Shown here: positions 51,136-64,000 of the stretch, piece by piece
How positions within the stretch are numbered: position 1 is the first letter of the stretch
Layout: each line of letters opens with the position of its first letter
Source of the DNA: Panagrolaimus kolymaensis
Lineage: Eukaryota > Nematoda > Chromadorea > Rhabditida > Panagrolaimidae
Length of the DNA stretch: 64,000 nt
Direction: 5' to 3'
NCBI GenBank assembly: GCA_028622995.1
Contig: JAJQJQ010000009.1
Location: forward strand, 5,766,001-5,830,000
Made by a program: the position numbers and the translations under genes
The notes under the pieces: model-generated
The model's input: the letters and a program-made list of their open reading frames with translations, nothing else
Told to the model about the DNA's origin: nothing
Database searches by the model: none

Positions 51136-53189
51136 TATCGTTGTTGCGCTTTTTCCTTTTTTTCTATTGAATAATATTGGTGGCAAGTGAATACTTTAAC
51201 ACTTTTTTATGCCTCTTTCTTTCTTTCATTTGAAATTTTTTCATTCTTTTTTTCAAAATGTGGAAGAAGTAGTAGCCTTCAATTATACGCTTTGATGACC
51301 TACAAAGTGTGAAATAGTTGTTAGTTGTACACACATACATACACATGTTGTTCTTGTTACATTATGGTGGCTGTGTTTCGATGATAGTTCACAAATAAAT
51401 TAAAAATATTTTATACTTTATAAAAGAAAAATGAGGATTATTGAAAATGCGCAACATTGAAAAAAAATAAATTGCCGATTTTCTCTTCTTTTTTTTATAT
51501 TTGAAAGAAAAAATATGGTTTTTTTTGGAAATTTATGGGCTGCAGCTACTTTATCCTTTTTTTATTGACTATAATTTCTAAAAATTTGCAATTTTTTGAT
51601 TTCAAAGTTTTTGGTTTTGTTTTTCAAAGTTCAGAAAAAAAATTATAAACAGATATCATATTACTAATTTCCGCCTGTTTTCTCTGGTATTCGTCTCATA
51701 TTTTTTTGCGTTGGTTTTTTGAATTAATTTTCAACGGAAAATGTGTCAAAAAAATAATTTTGCAAATAATATGTCCAAAAACAAGTTTCGCCATTCTTAA
51801 AAATCGGTATTTTATAGTTTGCCAATAGGATCAAATATTTTTGTTTTCTTTGTTGTTATAATAACCAACTACCGGGCAACAACAATTTTGAATATTGCTT
51901 TATTCGAGGTTGCGATCCATTCATCGTCTAAATCGGTGGTGGATGGTACGCGTTTTACTTAGATAGTTACTTTTTTAATTCTTATTTCATTCGATTCAAA
52001 AAATAACAAAAGTACCCGTGTTTTTTAGTTAAAAAAAAAATACTGATTCTATCCACTTTTTTTTAATTCACAGAAAAAAACAACGCACATTTTAATATTG
52101 TGTTTTATAAATCTATTTTTCTAACTTTTAGGTTCCTCAATTTTTTTAACTTTAGCAATCTTTACTCTCCACAGCGCAATCATTTTCAATCAAAGGCGGA
52201 GTACAAATGGCCAAACGCAACGTGCAATTTTTGGATTTTTTAATTATTTTTTGATAGTTATCGCCATATTTAAAAATCTGGAATGGGTTTAAAAAAATTC
52301 TGTTCCAAGCTTTCTCTAAGTTAAGTCATTAGCTACATTTTCGTGCAATCAAATTTCAATTTTATTTGAAAACAAAAATTTTTTCTAAGCCTAACTTTTT
52401 GTGTCCACATCTACTCCGCCATGATTACGCTGTGTCTCTAAGAAATTTTGTTTTACTTAAACAATTTTTTTTCATCTTGAAAATATCTGCAGGCTATTGT
52501 TTACTCAATCAGTTTCTTGTCGTGTCTTTCCTTTGCATCTATGCTTGTGCATGTGAATGTGAATTTAATGCCCCTTTTTCCATGTTTTTAAAAAAATATG
52601 AACTTGGGATTATATTAAAGAAAAAAAACTGTCGCTGTCTTTTTTGCGTTGTGACAGCTTTTTTTCATCCTTAAACAACAATTTTTTTACTTGCTAACTG
52701 AATAAGGCGCTAATCAAATTTTTTTTCTTGTTACATATTTTTGAAGAAGCAGGCGCGTAAAGCTTTTTTTTGAAGAAGAAAACAGAAGCTTTTTTTTCAG
52801 TTATTTTACTTTTATCTTTTTTCTTTCACCCTGAAAGAGTGCTTTATAGTTTTTTTACAGTTTAATTCTGATAACGTAAGATACCGTACATAACAAAAAG
52901 TTGTTTGATTAAAAAAAGATAGGCAGTAAATTTTCAATTTTAAGAAAGACTTTAGCAAACATTCGATCCCAAAATTTTAGTCAATTGATCGTGGGAATAT
53001 TCTCTTTAATTGTAAAGTCTAAAAGTCTCATTCATATTTATTAGTGATGTCTACCTATTATTTAAGGAGTAATCTCTTTTGCTTCATATCTTCCTCAGTT
53101 AAGTAGGTAGTTCTTAAAAACATTAAGCTTTTTCTTTTCTTTGCCTTTTGCTTTCCTCCTCCAAGGTATTACGAATAAGTATGAATATG

Positions 53190-53207
53190 TATGTATGTAC
53201 ATACATA
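53190..53207. repeat. Perfect 18-base palindrome centred on GTAC
   Basis: The sequence tatgtatgtacatacata is self-complementary and lies in TATG/CATA microsatellite-like DNA. No function is assigned. Confidence 0.7.
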
Positions 53208-56200
53208 TATTATATTTTTCTGCTTATTTCTTTTATAATATATAATTTTTGATTTTACGTCAACAATCTACCTATTATAATATTTAAAAGAATTAAAAAA
53301 GAATAAAATCTTGTTTATGCTTGTTTAACATTTTTTCTTCTTATTATTAACCATCCATATATGTATTCATTTAGCTTGCGTGTTTTTTTGCTCATGCTAA
53401 AGAGCTTTCTTGTCATCCTTAAAAGTTTATGCAAAAAAGATTTAACCAAAAACGTGCGTGTGCATCTTTTGCTTTGACACTTGGCTTCCGCAAAAAAAAA
53501 CTGAAGGTTTGGAAACTTTTATTTTTTCCACGAAGAAAATGAAGAAGAAGAAAGAAGAAGAAAAAATAGGAGGAGTTTTTATGCAAAATTCTTCGAAAAA
53601 GACATTCTTCGACAAATTGAAGAGAAAAACTAGTAAAAGCTACCGGAAACAAGCGTTTACAAAAAAATACATACCTTTTTTGTATATTTGAAAAAAAAAT
53701 TGGTTTTTACTCTTTTTATATATATAACAAATCTTTACTTTTGAAGAATAAAAGAACTATCATTCCGTTTTGCTTATTTTATTTTTAACCCTTTTTTATA
53801 TCAAAAATAATAATTCATGAGTTAAGTTCAAAAAAAAGTTTTTTTACAACATGCATTTTAGAGCCGATTTCTCTGTTTTTTATTGGAACATCTGGGATTC
53901 ATTTTTCCTTATTCACACATGTTTTAATTGACCTAAACTTAAAGGTCAAATTGGTTTTCTATAAAAAATTTCCTCCAAATTTTATAAATTTGAAATAGTT
54001 CATTTTTTTCAGAAAAATTAAATATAATGTTTTTGGATTATTTTTCACTCATTTTTGTCGATTGAAAAATGTAGGATTGAACTCTCTTTTTTTCTTTCAT
54101 GCTTTGTAAGAAAAAGAAAAAAGCCGTGTCCTTTAAAGAAAGCAAGGTTTACTATTGTTCAGTTTAGAATAAATTTGCTTTTACTCCCTATTTTCTTCTT
54201 TCTTTTATTCCTCGTTTGAAAAACATTTTGGCAAAGCGACAAAACTTCCGGTAGTTTTAGCTTTAAATTGTTCTCCTCGTTCTGTAGCGTTCTACAAAGC
54301 AAAAATTATGTTGTCGTTGTCGTCGTCCATAAAAAAAGAGGAAAACATGGCATTTTGCTATTTTGCTGCTGCTGAGTTTAAGGTTTCCAAAAATCCCTTT
54401 TTCTCTTTCTCGTTTTGTGATCATTAACATTGAACTAAAAGTCATATTTTTTTAAAGAAAATTTGTAACCGATAATTTACATATTACTGCAAAATAAACA
54501 TAAATTTGTTTTATTTTAGCGTGTTTTTTTGCAACAGCTTTTAAAGCTTTGTAATTGATATTTAAAATTGGACCTTTTGACGGGTATTTTTTTCTTTGCT
54601 CTTTTTTCTGTTTAAAAAGCCTTCCTTCTTTTTTCGAAGAGGATGAGTGAGTGAGTTTGAGTCAAATTCCACGTTTTTTTGTTGTTGTTTAACTTACACA
54701 TTTATTTTCCCTTGAGAATGCAGCTGACGGCATCTTTTTTTTTCCAACCCAATCTATAGTATCACAACATTCATTTTTGGTAGAGATTTAAAAGTTTATG
54801 AATGATTAAAGAGTTCAAAAAAAAAACACAGAAACAGCAAACATTTTTAACTTTTTTTTCATCGCCACTCAAAATGCAAGTATTTTTTTGAAAGTTTTAT
54901 GTTATAAAGAAGCTTCTCCACTAAATTTGCTTGTTTAGTAATGAAATGCGACAAAATAAAGAAAGAAATTTTTATAGTCACATTGAGGGTGTGGGACACT
55001 TTTTTGTTTGGACCTTTCGATGGCTTTTAAATAATGCCTTTGGCACATTTTTGGTCGTCGACAAATTTCCTTCTCTTTTTTTTTGCTTTACTTTTGCTTC
55101 TTTTATTTTTTCTTCAAAACAACATCTTTATTGATTTCTAAACACATTTCTAAAACTATATTTTCAGTTGGTTTTGTATTTTTATGTTTTTAATAAATGG
55201 AATTAAAATTCCTTAAGATTCAAGGGGGATGATTTTTGAAATTATGAATCTTACTTTTTCTGATTACAAGAAGGAGTATTAGAGAAGGAAGGCTTTCATC
55301 CTCTCTGAAGAAAGAAATGGCATTTATCGAGAGGGGGAAGCGCTTATTTTTATTTTTTATTTTTTTCAACAAAAGCACTTTTGATAATTCTGAAGAAAAA
55401 ATCTGGAGAGCTTCTTCTTTTTTTCTTGCGTGTTTACAATTTAAAAAAATCAGTGTAGTTAAGTAGTTTTCCTTCTTTTTCTGAAGTAAGTAAGAGTAAA
55501 GCAATTCAGGAACTTCTTCTCTTCTTTTTTGGCACTAATTATACACTCTTTTTTTTCTTTTTCATTTTTTTGTTAAATTTATAAACTTTGCATTTGTCGC
55601 TCAATTATTAAATATTTAGCTTGTTATTTTAAATAATAAAAACACGTGAGTGAAAAGAGATAAGTCAGAAGATGTGGTTAGTTAGTTATTTTGCGTGTTT
55701 GTGAATATTATGCTCTTACAAGGAGAGGAGATATTTATTATTATTAGTTGTTAATCTTTAACCATGCTTAGATGAAGACGAGTTTAAAAACACTTTCTTT
55801 CGTCAGCTTTAAAAATTTTTGTGTTAAAAAGAAAAAAATATTTTATTAAAGCATAGTTGCGACATAAACTGTAAATGTTTGCACTAGTTTTTTATTTTTA
55901 TTTTTTAAATAAATGCCTTTAGAAGAAGAAAACTATTTTGTCTTTTAAAAAAAATAAAAATAAGGGAAGACGTCGACAACTGCCTCCGTTAATGTTCAGT
56001 TTACTTGTTTTTGGAGTCAGTTAGTTTTCGTCTTTAAGAAGTGGTGACGACAACCAACAGAAGAGTGGAAGCTTTAGCTTTAAAAAAAGAAGCAACAGCA
56101 GCTTTTTTTGCTTGAAGAGCCTTCTATTTTTTTTCTTCATCTTCCATTTCTATGTTTGTTTTTGTAAAATAATAGCAATGATTCCAAAGAGTCTTTATAG

Positions 56201-56674
56201 TTAGAGACTTGGCATTTTTTTAGCTCCACATCTTTTTTTCTTTGATCGATAGTTGGAGGCGAGAATCTAATCTGGATTTAAAAATACCTTAAAATTCCAA
56301 ACATCCTTAACTCCCATTATTTATGATATCTTTTTTAACCTCGTTTTGTTCGCGCCATATTGTTGTCACTTTTATATTTGAAAAATGTATATAATCTCTA
56401 AAAGCTCAATTTATGATTTTTAAACTATTGTATTTTTTCAGGGGACTACAGCTTTTTTGCATACCAGAGAAAATCCCTTTACACTTTTTTGGTGTTTGCA
56501 TTTTTATTCAAAAAAAAAACATTTTTTGATTAAAACATTAGCAAAATTAGTTATTTTTGTGTAAAGAAAAAAAGTATTTTCTGGAGCATAAAGCAGCAGC
56601 AATAACAAGAAATTTTGGTATTCTACAAGTTTTTGCTTTTACAAAAAAAGAGTGTTTAAAACCCCCATTGTGTA

Positions 56675-57325
56675 ATGATAGACGTGTTAACTCATCAACA
56701 ACACAGCATTGGTACCATGCAAAATCATCCAACAGGTGGTACTGAAGCCGAACGCCTTACAACCGAAGATGCTAGTACACCTAGTTTTGGAAGACAATTT
56801 CGTAAGTTTTTTATTTTTAAATTGAAAAAAAGAAAACACATCAAACAGCAGCAATTTTAATTTTGGAACCATCATCTTAGTCATAGATCCATTTTTAGCT
56901 TTCCTTTGAATGTTTGAAGCCCTAAGATTAAGTTAATGAAAAAATGTGTTTACACTTAAAAAATTTCTTTAGTTTTAAAAAACATCCTTTCTTTACATTT
57001 AGAATCCTTTTTAAAATATTTAGTAGCCCCATTCTTTTTGTTGCAAAAGAAAAGATTTTTTTATATTTTATTTTTGGTTTTTAGTTACTTCGTCAGTTGT
57101 AAACAATGGCACCCATTCAACAACAATAACAACCTCGTCGGCGGCGGATGAGACTTTAAACCATTTAGAAACAAAAGCTTCTGAGAATTCTCCATCATCG
57201 GTAAATGAACTTTCTGTGCAATCTTTGCTCTTGGCTAATAATGACCAACAACATCATCGAAATCAAAATAATCCAAGTCCAAATCGAACAAAATTCTTAA
57301 AATCGCCCAGTGATGATTCTTTAAG
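56675..57325 (+). CDS. First two coding exons of an unidentified gene, continuing past the window
   Basis: Exon 56675-56801 (donor GTAAGT) joins in phase to exon 57085-57325 (acceptor TTTTTAG, donor GTTAGT). Together they encode about 122 residues with no stop. The sequence is Ser/Thr/Asn/Gln/His-rich and disordered: MIDVLTHQQHSIGTMQNHP, STPSFGRQFLTSSVVNNG, NDQQHHRNQNNPSPNRTK and KSPSDDSLR. Such a leader is common in transcription factors and RNA-binding proteins, but no DNA- or RNA-binding domain is visible here. The next exon was not found in the remaining 6.7 kb, so the following intron exceeds that length or ends beyond the window. A large first intron also points to a developmentally regulated gene (inference). 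Confidence 0.65.
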
Positions 57326-60300
57326 GTTAGTTTTTCGAAATTCTTTATCTTAGTAAAAAAAATAGGAAGTAAATTTTATGTATGCAAAGCAAAAAAATAA
57401 ATAGGCCAAATAAAAAAAGTCATCGGAAAAAGAAAGGAAGAGTAGGAGGTGGATTTTCTTAATCTATTAAAAGGGTTTAAAGAAAATAAACTAATGCTTA
57501 AAAATCATTTCTCATTGTTTGTTTTTGTGTAACGAAGAACACTATTATTTTTTGTTTTCTCTGTTTTTTTGGAGGTGGAATTTAAAATTAAAAAGCAGCC
57601 TATCTCTTTCTCTTTTGGAGTTTCAAAAACTTGCTGCAACAAAGTTCAGCTTCAACATGTGTGGCTAAATTTGGTTTAGAACATGTGTTTTTTTTGTTAG
57701 AATGAAAACTAAGCTTCCATTTAAATAAATATAAAAAAAATTGTTATCGAGTTTTAATTAAAACTTTAAAAATAAAACTTTTTTATGCTTCCTTTTTTAC
57801 TCATTTTTTCAACTTTTTTTAAAGTATGCCAATAGACAACGAGTTTGCTGCATTTTTTTGTTGCTTGCTTCAATACTGCCTTAAAATTGAGTTTTTCTTC
57901 CTTCTTTTTTTACTTACACTTGCTTTTCTCTCTTGGCTTGGATTCATTTCTAGAACAAACATAGTAGTTTAGAATTTGTTTCTTTTAACAAGAAAATACT
58001 TGTGTATTACAAAGTGGCTTCTTTTCAATGATTTTTTTTATTTCTTAAAACATTACTAAATTTTTGCTCTTATTTTTCTTTTTCTAAAAAACCCATATTT
58101 TGAGTATTCAATATATAATAATAATGTTTTCGGAAAGCAGAAATTTTAATTATTTAAGCAGTTTGTAAGTCCCTTTTTTCTTCTTTTTTAATCTTATACA
58201 TACAATATTTTCGTGTTTGTATTTTTGTTGTTGATGGTTGCCATAGAGCTAAGAAATACGCGCCACGCCATAGGCTTCTTTCATTTTATAAAAAAAATTA
58301 AAAATATGAAAAAATAAAGAAAAATGTGAACGGTTAAATACATATTTTAATGAAAACAGACAGCAAAAATAATAACAAATGAAAAAAGAAGAAATAAGAA
58401 AAAAGGCTTATGGCGTTGTTTAATCGAAAGCATATTACTCTTTCTTTTTCTCTTTTTTTAAAGCCAGTAATAGTAAATAGTCTGTCTCTTAGGAATAATT
58501 AGAAATAAATGCAAATGTGATTGGACAATGTTCCCTTCTCAGTCATTCATTTTTAAAAATAAAAAAATGTGCTCCAACAAACCAAGAATCGATGATCTTG
58601 CGCTTCACATGTTTTTATTTGTTATAAATTTATAGAAATTCTGTAACCTTGGAAATAATATTTTATTTTAGCAGTCATTTTTTTAGAAAAAGCAAAAAAT
58701 TGAACGATGTTTTGAAATAAATGTTCACTAATATTTTGACTAATAAAAATTGTTTTTTTTCTTTCTTGTTTTTTTTTTTATTTTATTTCAAACCTTAAAA
58801 ATCATTATCTATCTCATGTCCTTTGCTAGGCGAGCATGAAAGGAATAAAAAAATTTTTTGCATGCTTGTTTGCATTATTATCAGAATCAATCGAAAAGTT
58901 TATTTTTGTCTAAATAAGTTTTTTATATTATTTTTATTTTTTGAAAGAAAAACTACTATGTTTTTTTTGTGATGTTTAAACAATTTCTTGACCGCAAATA
59001 TAATACTTTTTAGTCGTTTTTTTATTTTATAAAAAGGTGTCGAAATTTTCATTGAATTTTTTTGCAGTAAAATATTTTTTTAAGAGTTATTTTTAGTTTG
59101 GTGGCTTCTGAAAAAATTTTTTTCTTTCTTTAAAAAATGGTTTACGATTTGCAAATATAGCCCCGGTCATCATCATTCCTTCTTTTTTTTCGCGCTCACT
59201 CTGCGTGAAACTTTATACAATAATAAAAAAACGATGAATGCGCAAGAAATAAAAAAAAGTAGTTTCGCCATTGATAACCCGCTGGGTAAATACCACAAAA
59301 AATAAAAAAAGAAACACATTCAGTGATTTTTTGTCATCGTTGGTCACTTTTTTTTATAAAAGTTTTTTTATTTCTTATCGTCGCCATTCACGTCATACAT
59401 CTTCGTCGTCGTTGGTTTACTTTAGTTGCGCATAAAATTTAAGCCAAAGATATTTTATACTTTTATTTTAAAGTATTTGTATTTATTGGTTTCTGTAATT
59501 TTCGTTATTAGAATTAGAACTAAAGGTGTGTTTATTGTTTTAGTTGTAAGGCTTAGAAACCTCTGAAATGCTAAATAATGAATACATTTTTTCTTATTAA
59601 TTGTGATGAATTCAATCCTAGTAGTATTAGTGGTTGCTATATACTCATTTTATATTATTGTCTTTTTGGTTTTATTGATGGGATAATAAAAAAGAGAGAC
59701 AAAATTTGTTTACTCAAAGACTTAAAAATTAAAACTAAATATTGCCAAATTATACCCTGTAAAATTATTTTTTATCTTGTTGTTTTTATTTTTTTCTTCG
59801 TGTTCAGAGTTTACGGTTCAACGATAAAAAAATCTATATTTTTTTTGTTTCTCAAGCAAAATAATGACATGTTCTTCTTCTTTCTTTCTTTTTATATTCA
59901 TTTAAAGGCAATACAAAATAGCCTTAAAAAACTTCCGCTTCCTAATTATTTTCAATAGAAGTTTTTTTAATCAAAATAAGAAACTAAGAAAAAATACGAA
60001 CAGAAATAAGTAGTTGTGGCAGGCAGTATGAGTTAGTCAACTCTTCTATCCGGTCTAAGATAAAAGTCTTCTTCTTTTTTATATTCAGCTTCGTAGATGT
60101 TTTTCTTTTTGTGCCATTCTTTCTATAGAAGCAAGCGTCAATGACAAAAGAAAAATAATAAATAAATTTTCATTATTTAGCATTTACGTAATTTAAAATG
60201 GCAAAACTAGTAAATTAAAATAATTTGCTTCGTAATAAAAAAAGAAGCAGCAGCAAATGCAGCCTCATTTAAAATTCACACTTGAAAGAGAGGTTAAAAT

Positions 60301-63300
60301 AAATTTTCTCTTCTTTCTTCCATTTTTACTATAAATTTTGATAGAATATATTTTCATTTTTACTCTTTTTACGTCGATTTAAAAATTATACTAACAAAAA
60401 ACCCAAGAAAAAATTAAAATATTTGTTTTGGTTTAAACACAAATAAAGTTATGATTCTGGCTTTTCGAAAACTTTGAAACTCAAGCATTTTTTTATTCAG
60501 TGTTAACAATGCTTCGCCTAGAACTAATTGATAGAAAGCTGCTTCTGCTTCGTGTTAAAAAAAAAAGGAAAGAAGATAGAATTTTGAGAAGAAGAATAAA
60601 AATAACTTTTTTTGAGAAGATAGAATAGAGAAAAGAAGAAGAAGCTTAACCAAGCATAACGTTGCTCTAACATCAGCTGGCTATGGCAAACTTTTTCCTT
60701 CGCTTTAGTAGCTTCCCCTGCTTGATGTTAGCGTGTTTTTAATCCATTTGAAAACGACAACGTCGGCGACATTGCGTTCGTTCTTATACTCTTCAACTAT
60801 TTTTTTTGCTTGCCTTAAAGGCATTTCATGGCACTTTTTTGTTTTTTCTTTCTTTTTGAAGATAAAAAAATTCATGCCAGACATAAAAGTAAAATAAAAA
60901 ATAAAAGTTAAAAAAGATTTTTGCCAAATGCTTATTATTCACGAATTTTAAAGCTTTGTCTATTTAATTTTGATCCTTCTTAAAGCCATGTCACTTAGTG
61001 ATATTTTCTTTAATTATTATATGTATTTTTAAGCTTTTTTATTTTTTAATGCATCAAACATTTTTTGATTTGCGTCTGCATTTTTTTAAAGGAATGAAAA
61101 TTGTGTTTTTGCTTGCGCAATAAAAAATTAAATGACTCTTTCTCCTATTTTAGAAAATAAAAAACTTCAATAAACTATAAAAAAATAAAATAACTTAAAT
61201 GCCAACTATTTTTTTCTTCTTCTTTTCATTTTCAAACGTAAAGGAAGTATTGAAATTCCATAAACGACTTATTTACGTCTTTTGGAAGAATGAATGTCAA
61301 AGAAACAAAAAAATAAAAATAAAAAACAAATTTTTGCTTTAATTTTGCAACCAAAAAAAGAAAGCATATTTTTGGTTTTATGTTTTTTTTTCGAAGCTCG
61401 TGTGTTTCCTTTTTGCGCATTTTTGTTTTTAATAGTAAATTTATTTATATGCATTTTTAATACAAAACACTATATTTTTTTATTTTTTCACACAAATCAT
61501 TGAAGAGCATTTGTATTTAAAAAATAGGCAGCAGTAGCGAGCGGACAGACGACTATAGGTCAGTCATCAATAAAAAAAAATCGAAGATGACGGCGACGAC
61601 GACAACGAAAATCTCGCGCGCCCGCATTTTCATTTGCAATTGCAATTGCTTTTTTGCATCTCAACATTACAATTTTTAAAAGAGAGAAAAGCCAATTGGC
61701 CTCTATTTTTTCAACACTGTTTTTTTTGTTGGGTTTTTTTTCTTCTTTTTCTATTCTCTTTAGACAGACACTTGAACCACCAAATGGGAGGTCGTCAATG
61801 GCCCAAAACATAAGCTTTAAAAATTAAAATCTTTTTTTCTGTGTTGGTTTTAGTCAAGTCCAATCAATCTATTCCACCGACATAGCAGCTTTAGTTTTTT
61901 TTCTTCCTCGTTTCTTTTTTTATTTGCGCATTGCAGCCGGCATTTTTTTTCTTAGTTGATTGCAGATGTTTCTCGCCCAATGGCTATTTATTTCTTAAAG
62001 AGTGCAATGAAACTAAAAGTCAGTGGTCTTCATCGTCCAGCTGCAAGATAGACAGATTGAGTGACCAAAATGTTAATGTAAAAAGAAAGAAAAAAACAGA
62101 GACTACCACAGCCTTGTGGAGAGAAAAAAATAAGATGAGAAAAAAGCAATATCACTTTTCACATTCTATCTTCTTCTTTTTTTGGGTGACCTTTTTACTC
62201 AATGTCGCTTGCTTTATTTCAATTTCATTTTTTATTTTTTGAGTCTTGTCCTTGCTTTTTTTAAACGTGTGTTCGTTCAGTTATTTAACGAAAAATATGT
62301 GTCTATAAATCAATTTTTGTCTCTAAGGCTTTACGCTTGAATTAAAGCCCTTTTTTTATACATTTTTTACACTTTTTTCTTTCTTCCTCTTGAGATATTC
62401 TGATGACTAATTTCATTTCCTGGTATCTTCGACGACAGAAGACTCTTACTTTTTAGCTATGTTTTTTTCTTTTTGAGGGTTTCTTACGTTCTTGTTTTAA
62501 TCCTTTATTTCCCCTCAGGTATTTAGATAAAAAAATTACTTCGGTGTTAGCTGTTAAAATTTAATAGGAAAATATTATTCTATTTCCTTGTATTTTTTTT
62601 TTATGTGCCTCTTCTGGATAAATAAAAATCGACAGAGAGAAAAAAAGTACAAAAGCGGCAGCAGCGCGAAAAATAAAAATCTCATCAATCTATAATGGTT
62701 AATGGTAGCCGGTGGTGGTGGTGGTTGCCCCTTTAGGTCGTCGACAACGTTGTACACCACTACCACTTTTTTTGCTCGTAAATCCGATTTCAATGCGGTC
62801 ATTTGAAAAATATAATAAAATAAAATTTGTACAAAGTTTTTTTTGCAAATGCGAATTATTTTTATTTTCTTTTTGAGGTTTATGAGGAAGAGAGACGAAA
62901 AGTTTAATTTGTGTGGTTCGAAACAACTAATTAACTATACTTTTTTTCCATATTTATATTTTCTTGTTTTTACTTTTTTGCATGGAGTTTAATTTTTGGT
63001 TACACTTTTAAAGCTTCAGCAACAATATTACATAGGAGGTGTCACTCACTTTTATAGAGTTTAAAATATATTTTTTTCTTATATTATTGGATGAACAAAT
63101 TATTTCCAATTCAATTATTTTTTATTTATTTTTTTTTTGCAATACGCATAATTTGCAGCAGTCAGGGACGCCATATTGCCTGTGATCGTCTATATTTTTT
63201 TTTATTTTCAAGGCCTTCTTTCTTTTTTAACCATAATAAGAAGATCTTTATCGATGAGATGAGATGCTGCTTGGCCCCACTTTTTTTTTCTTTTTGTCTT

Positions 63301-64000
63301 CGATGGGCCAAAAAACTCGTGTGTAAAATAAGAAAAGTATTCCAATTCTTTAATTTTGTTTTTTTATTGTTTGATTTTAATTTAATCTTAGTATTTCATT
63401 TTGAAAATAGACTTTAAGGGTTTTTTTCTTTTTCATTGTTGTCGTCGTTTTTAAAGCTTCAAAACCCTAGGCAATTTGACATACTTTTTTTTTCGAATAA
63501 TGTCTTGTTACTTATTTTAATAATAATACAAAAATATTATCCCCATGGCAGTTTTCTTCAACCACCAATTTTTTACTTTTTAATATGAATGTATGTGTGT
63601 GTATATGCTTTTGTTAGTTAAAAGCTAGCGTATAAATTAATATTTGTTGCTTTACTCACGCGGTAAAAAAAAATATATATATTAAATTTTATTGAGTTAA
63701 AAATTAAAATAACACATAAAAAGCTGTCAACAACTCTTTTTACTTAAATCTTATAAGTTAACGGGATAAATTTGGATTGCGTATAAGTTTTTTTTAAAAC
63801 TATATTTTCCCGCTTTCGTGATTTCCTGAATTAAATCAATTTTTTTTTTGCGAAAAAAAAGAAAAACGCGCCAAGTATTTTTAACTTTATTTTTCGCTCT
63901 CTTGTTGTTGACTGAAAAAATAAAAGAAAAGAAGAAAGAAACGAAAAATTGATCCTTAAAAAAGTTTATTTTTTTCCTTGTTTTTTGTTGTTTATATTTT
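57326..64000. other. Probable giant intron of the gene starting at 56675
   Basis: 6.7 kb of T-rich DNA follows a good donor at 57326. No exon with protein-like composition was found. Open frames such as 59578-59958 and 63091-63417 are Phe/Ile/Leu low complexity and are rejected. Short triplet runs (GTC/GAC-like at about 59405-59415 and 61590-61610, GGT at about 62710) are present. Confidence 0.5.

Larger units (their letters stand above)
47313..56674. other. Nine-kilobase T-rich gene desert
   Basis: No supported gene. The + strand is strongly T-rich, with many poly-T and poly-TTC tracts, and all open frames are Phe/Leu/Lys-rich low complexity. T-rich composition is typical of intron or outron sequence on the coding strand. 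This stretch is therefore most simply read as promoter plus 5' non-coding sequence of the + strand gene that starts at 56675. Two perfect palindromes lie inside it (51118-51135 and 53190-53207). Confidence 0.5.

Noticed and set aside
59578..59958. A 126-codon frame resembling a membrane protein.
   Set aside because: Its hydrophobicity comes from T-rich DNA (Phe/Ile/Leu). There is no family motif, and it lies in a probable intron.
62575..62926. Proline-repeat-containing minus-strand frame.
   Set aside because: The Pro run is the reverse of a GGT repeat, and the rest is low complexity.

Overview
The window looks like nuclear DNA of a small-genome invertebrate, most likely a nematode. It is very AT-rich. 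Coding regions are cut into short exons by introns of about 45-60 bases, with GT donors and T-rich acceptors ending TTTTAG or TTTCAG. The recognisable genes are animal housekeeping types: dynactin p150, SR-protein kinase, ZIP and SLC22 transporters, a fatty-acid elongase and an ABCC transporter. The assignment to nematodes is an inference. A rotifer or another compact invertebrate genome is not excluded.

Layout. Positions 1-14.6 kb hold a small putative myristoylated protein (-), a ZIP8/14-like metal transporter (+), an SLC22-type organic cation transporter (+), a catechol-O-methyltransferase-like enzyme (+) and SRPK (-). Positions 14.6-19.8 kb hold dynactin p150-Glued (+) facing a four-TM MARVEL-like protein (-). 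Positions 20.6-23.8 kb are a graveyard of decayed exons on both strands. Positions 24.2-29.3 kb are a full ABCC (MRP/CFTR-type) transporter (-). It lies head to head with a very large gene at 30.6-36.8 kb (+). Positions 37.3-45.5 kb carry two divergent SRPK-like kinases, one fused to a Cys/His finger-like module. Between them lies a decayed SLC25A32-like carrier run into a decayed GTPBP10-like Obg GTPase. An ELOVL6-type elongase (-) follows at 46.4-47.3 kb. From 47.3 kb to the end the DNA is T-rich and almost free of genes, except for the first two coding exons of a gene (+, 56.7-57.3 kb) whose remainder lies beyond the window.

The most interesting object is the gene at 30648-36768. Eleven exons with matching splice phases encode one protein of about 1,848 residues. 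It joins a Stf0-like sulfotransferase, a DegT/DnrJ/EryC1/StrS-type PLP sugar aminotransferase with its lysine in place, an unassigned segment, a GT-B-like glycosyltransferase segment, a GT-A (family 2-like) glycosyltransferase with a DDD motif, and a GH5-like glycoside hydrolase with both catalytic glutamates. These are typically separate bacterial enzymes of surface-glycan or glycolipid metabolism. Here they form one intron-containing animal-type gene. It is divergently paired with an MRP-type exporter, a class known to move anionic (for example sulfated) conjugates. I infer a synthesis-and-export module for a sulfated, amino-sugar-containing glycan or glycoside. Substrate and product cannot be read from the sequence.

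Exon boundaries were worked out by eye from splice motifs and reading-frame phase, so ends may be off by a base or two. No database search was possible.
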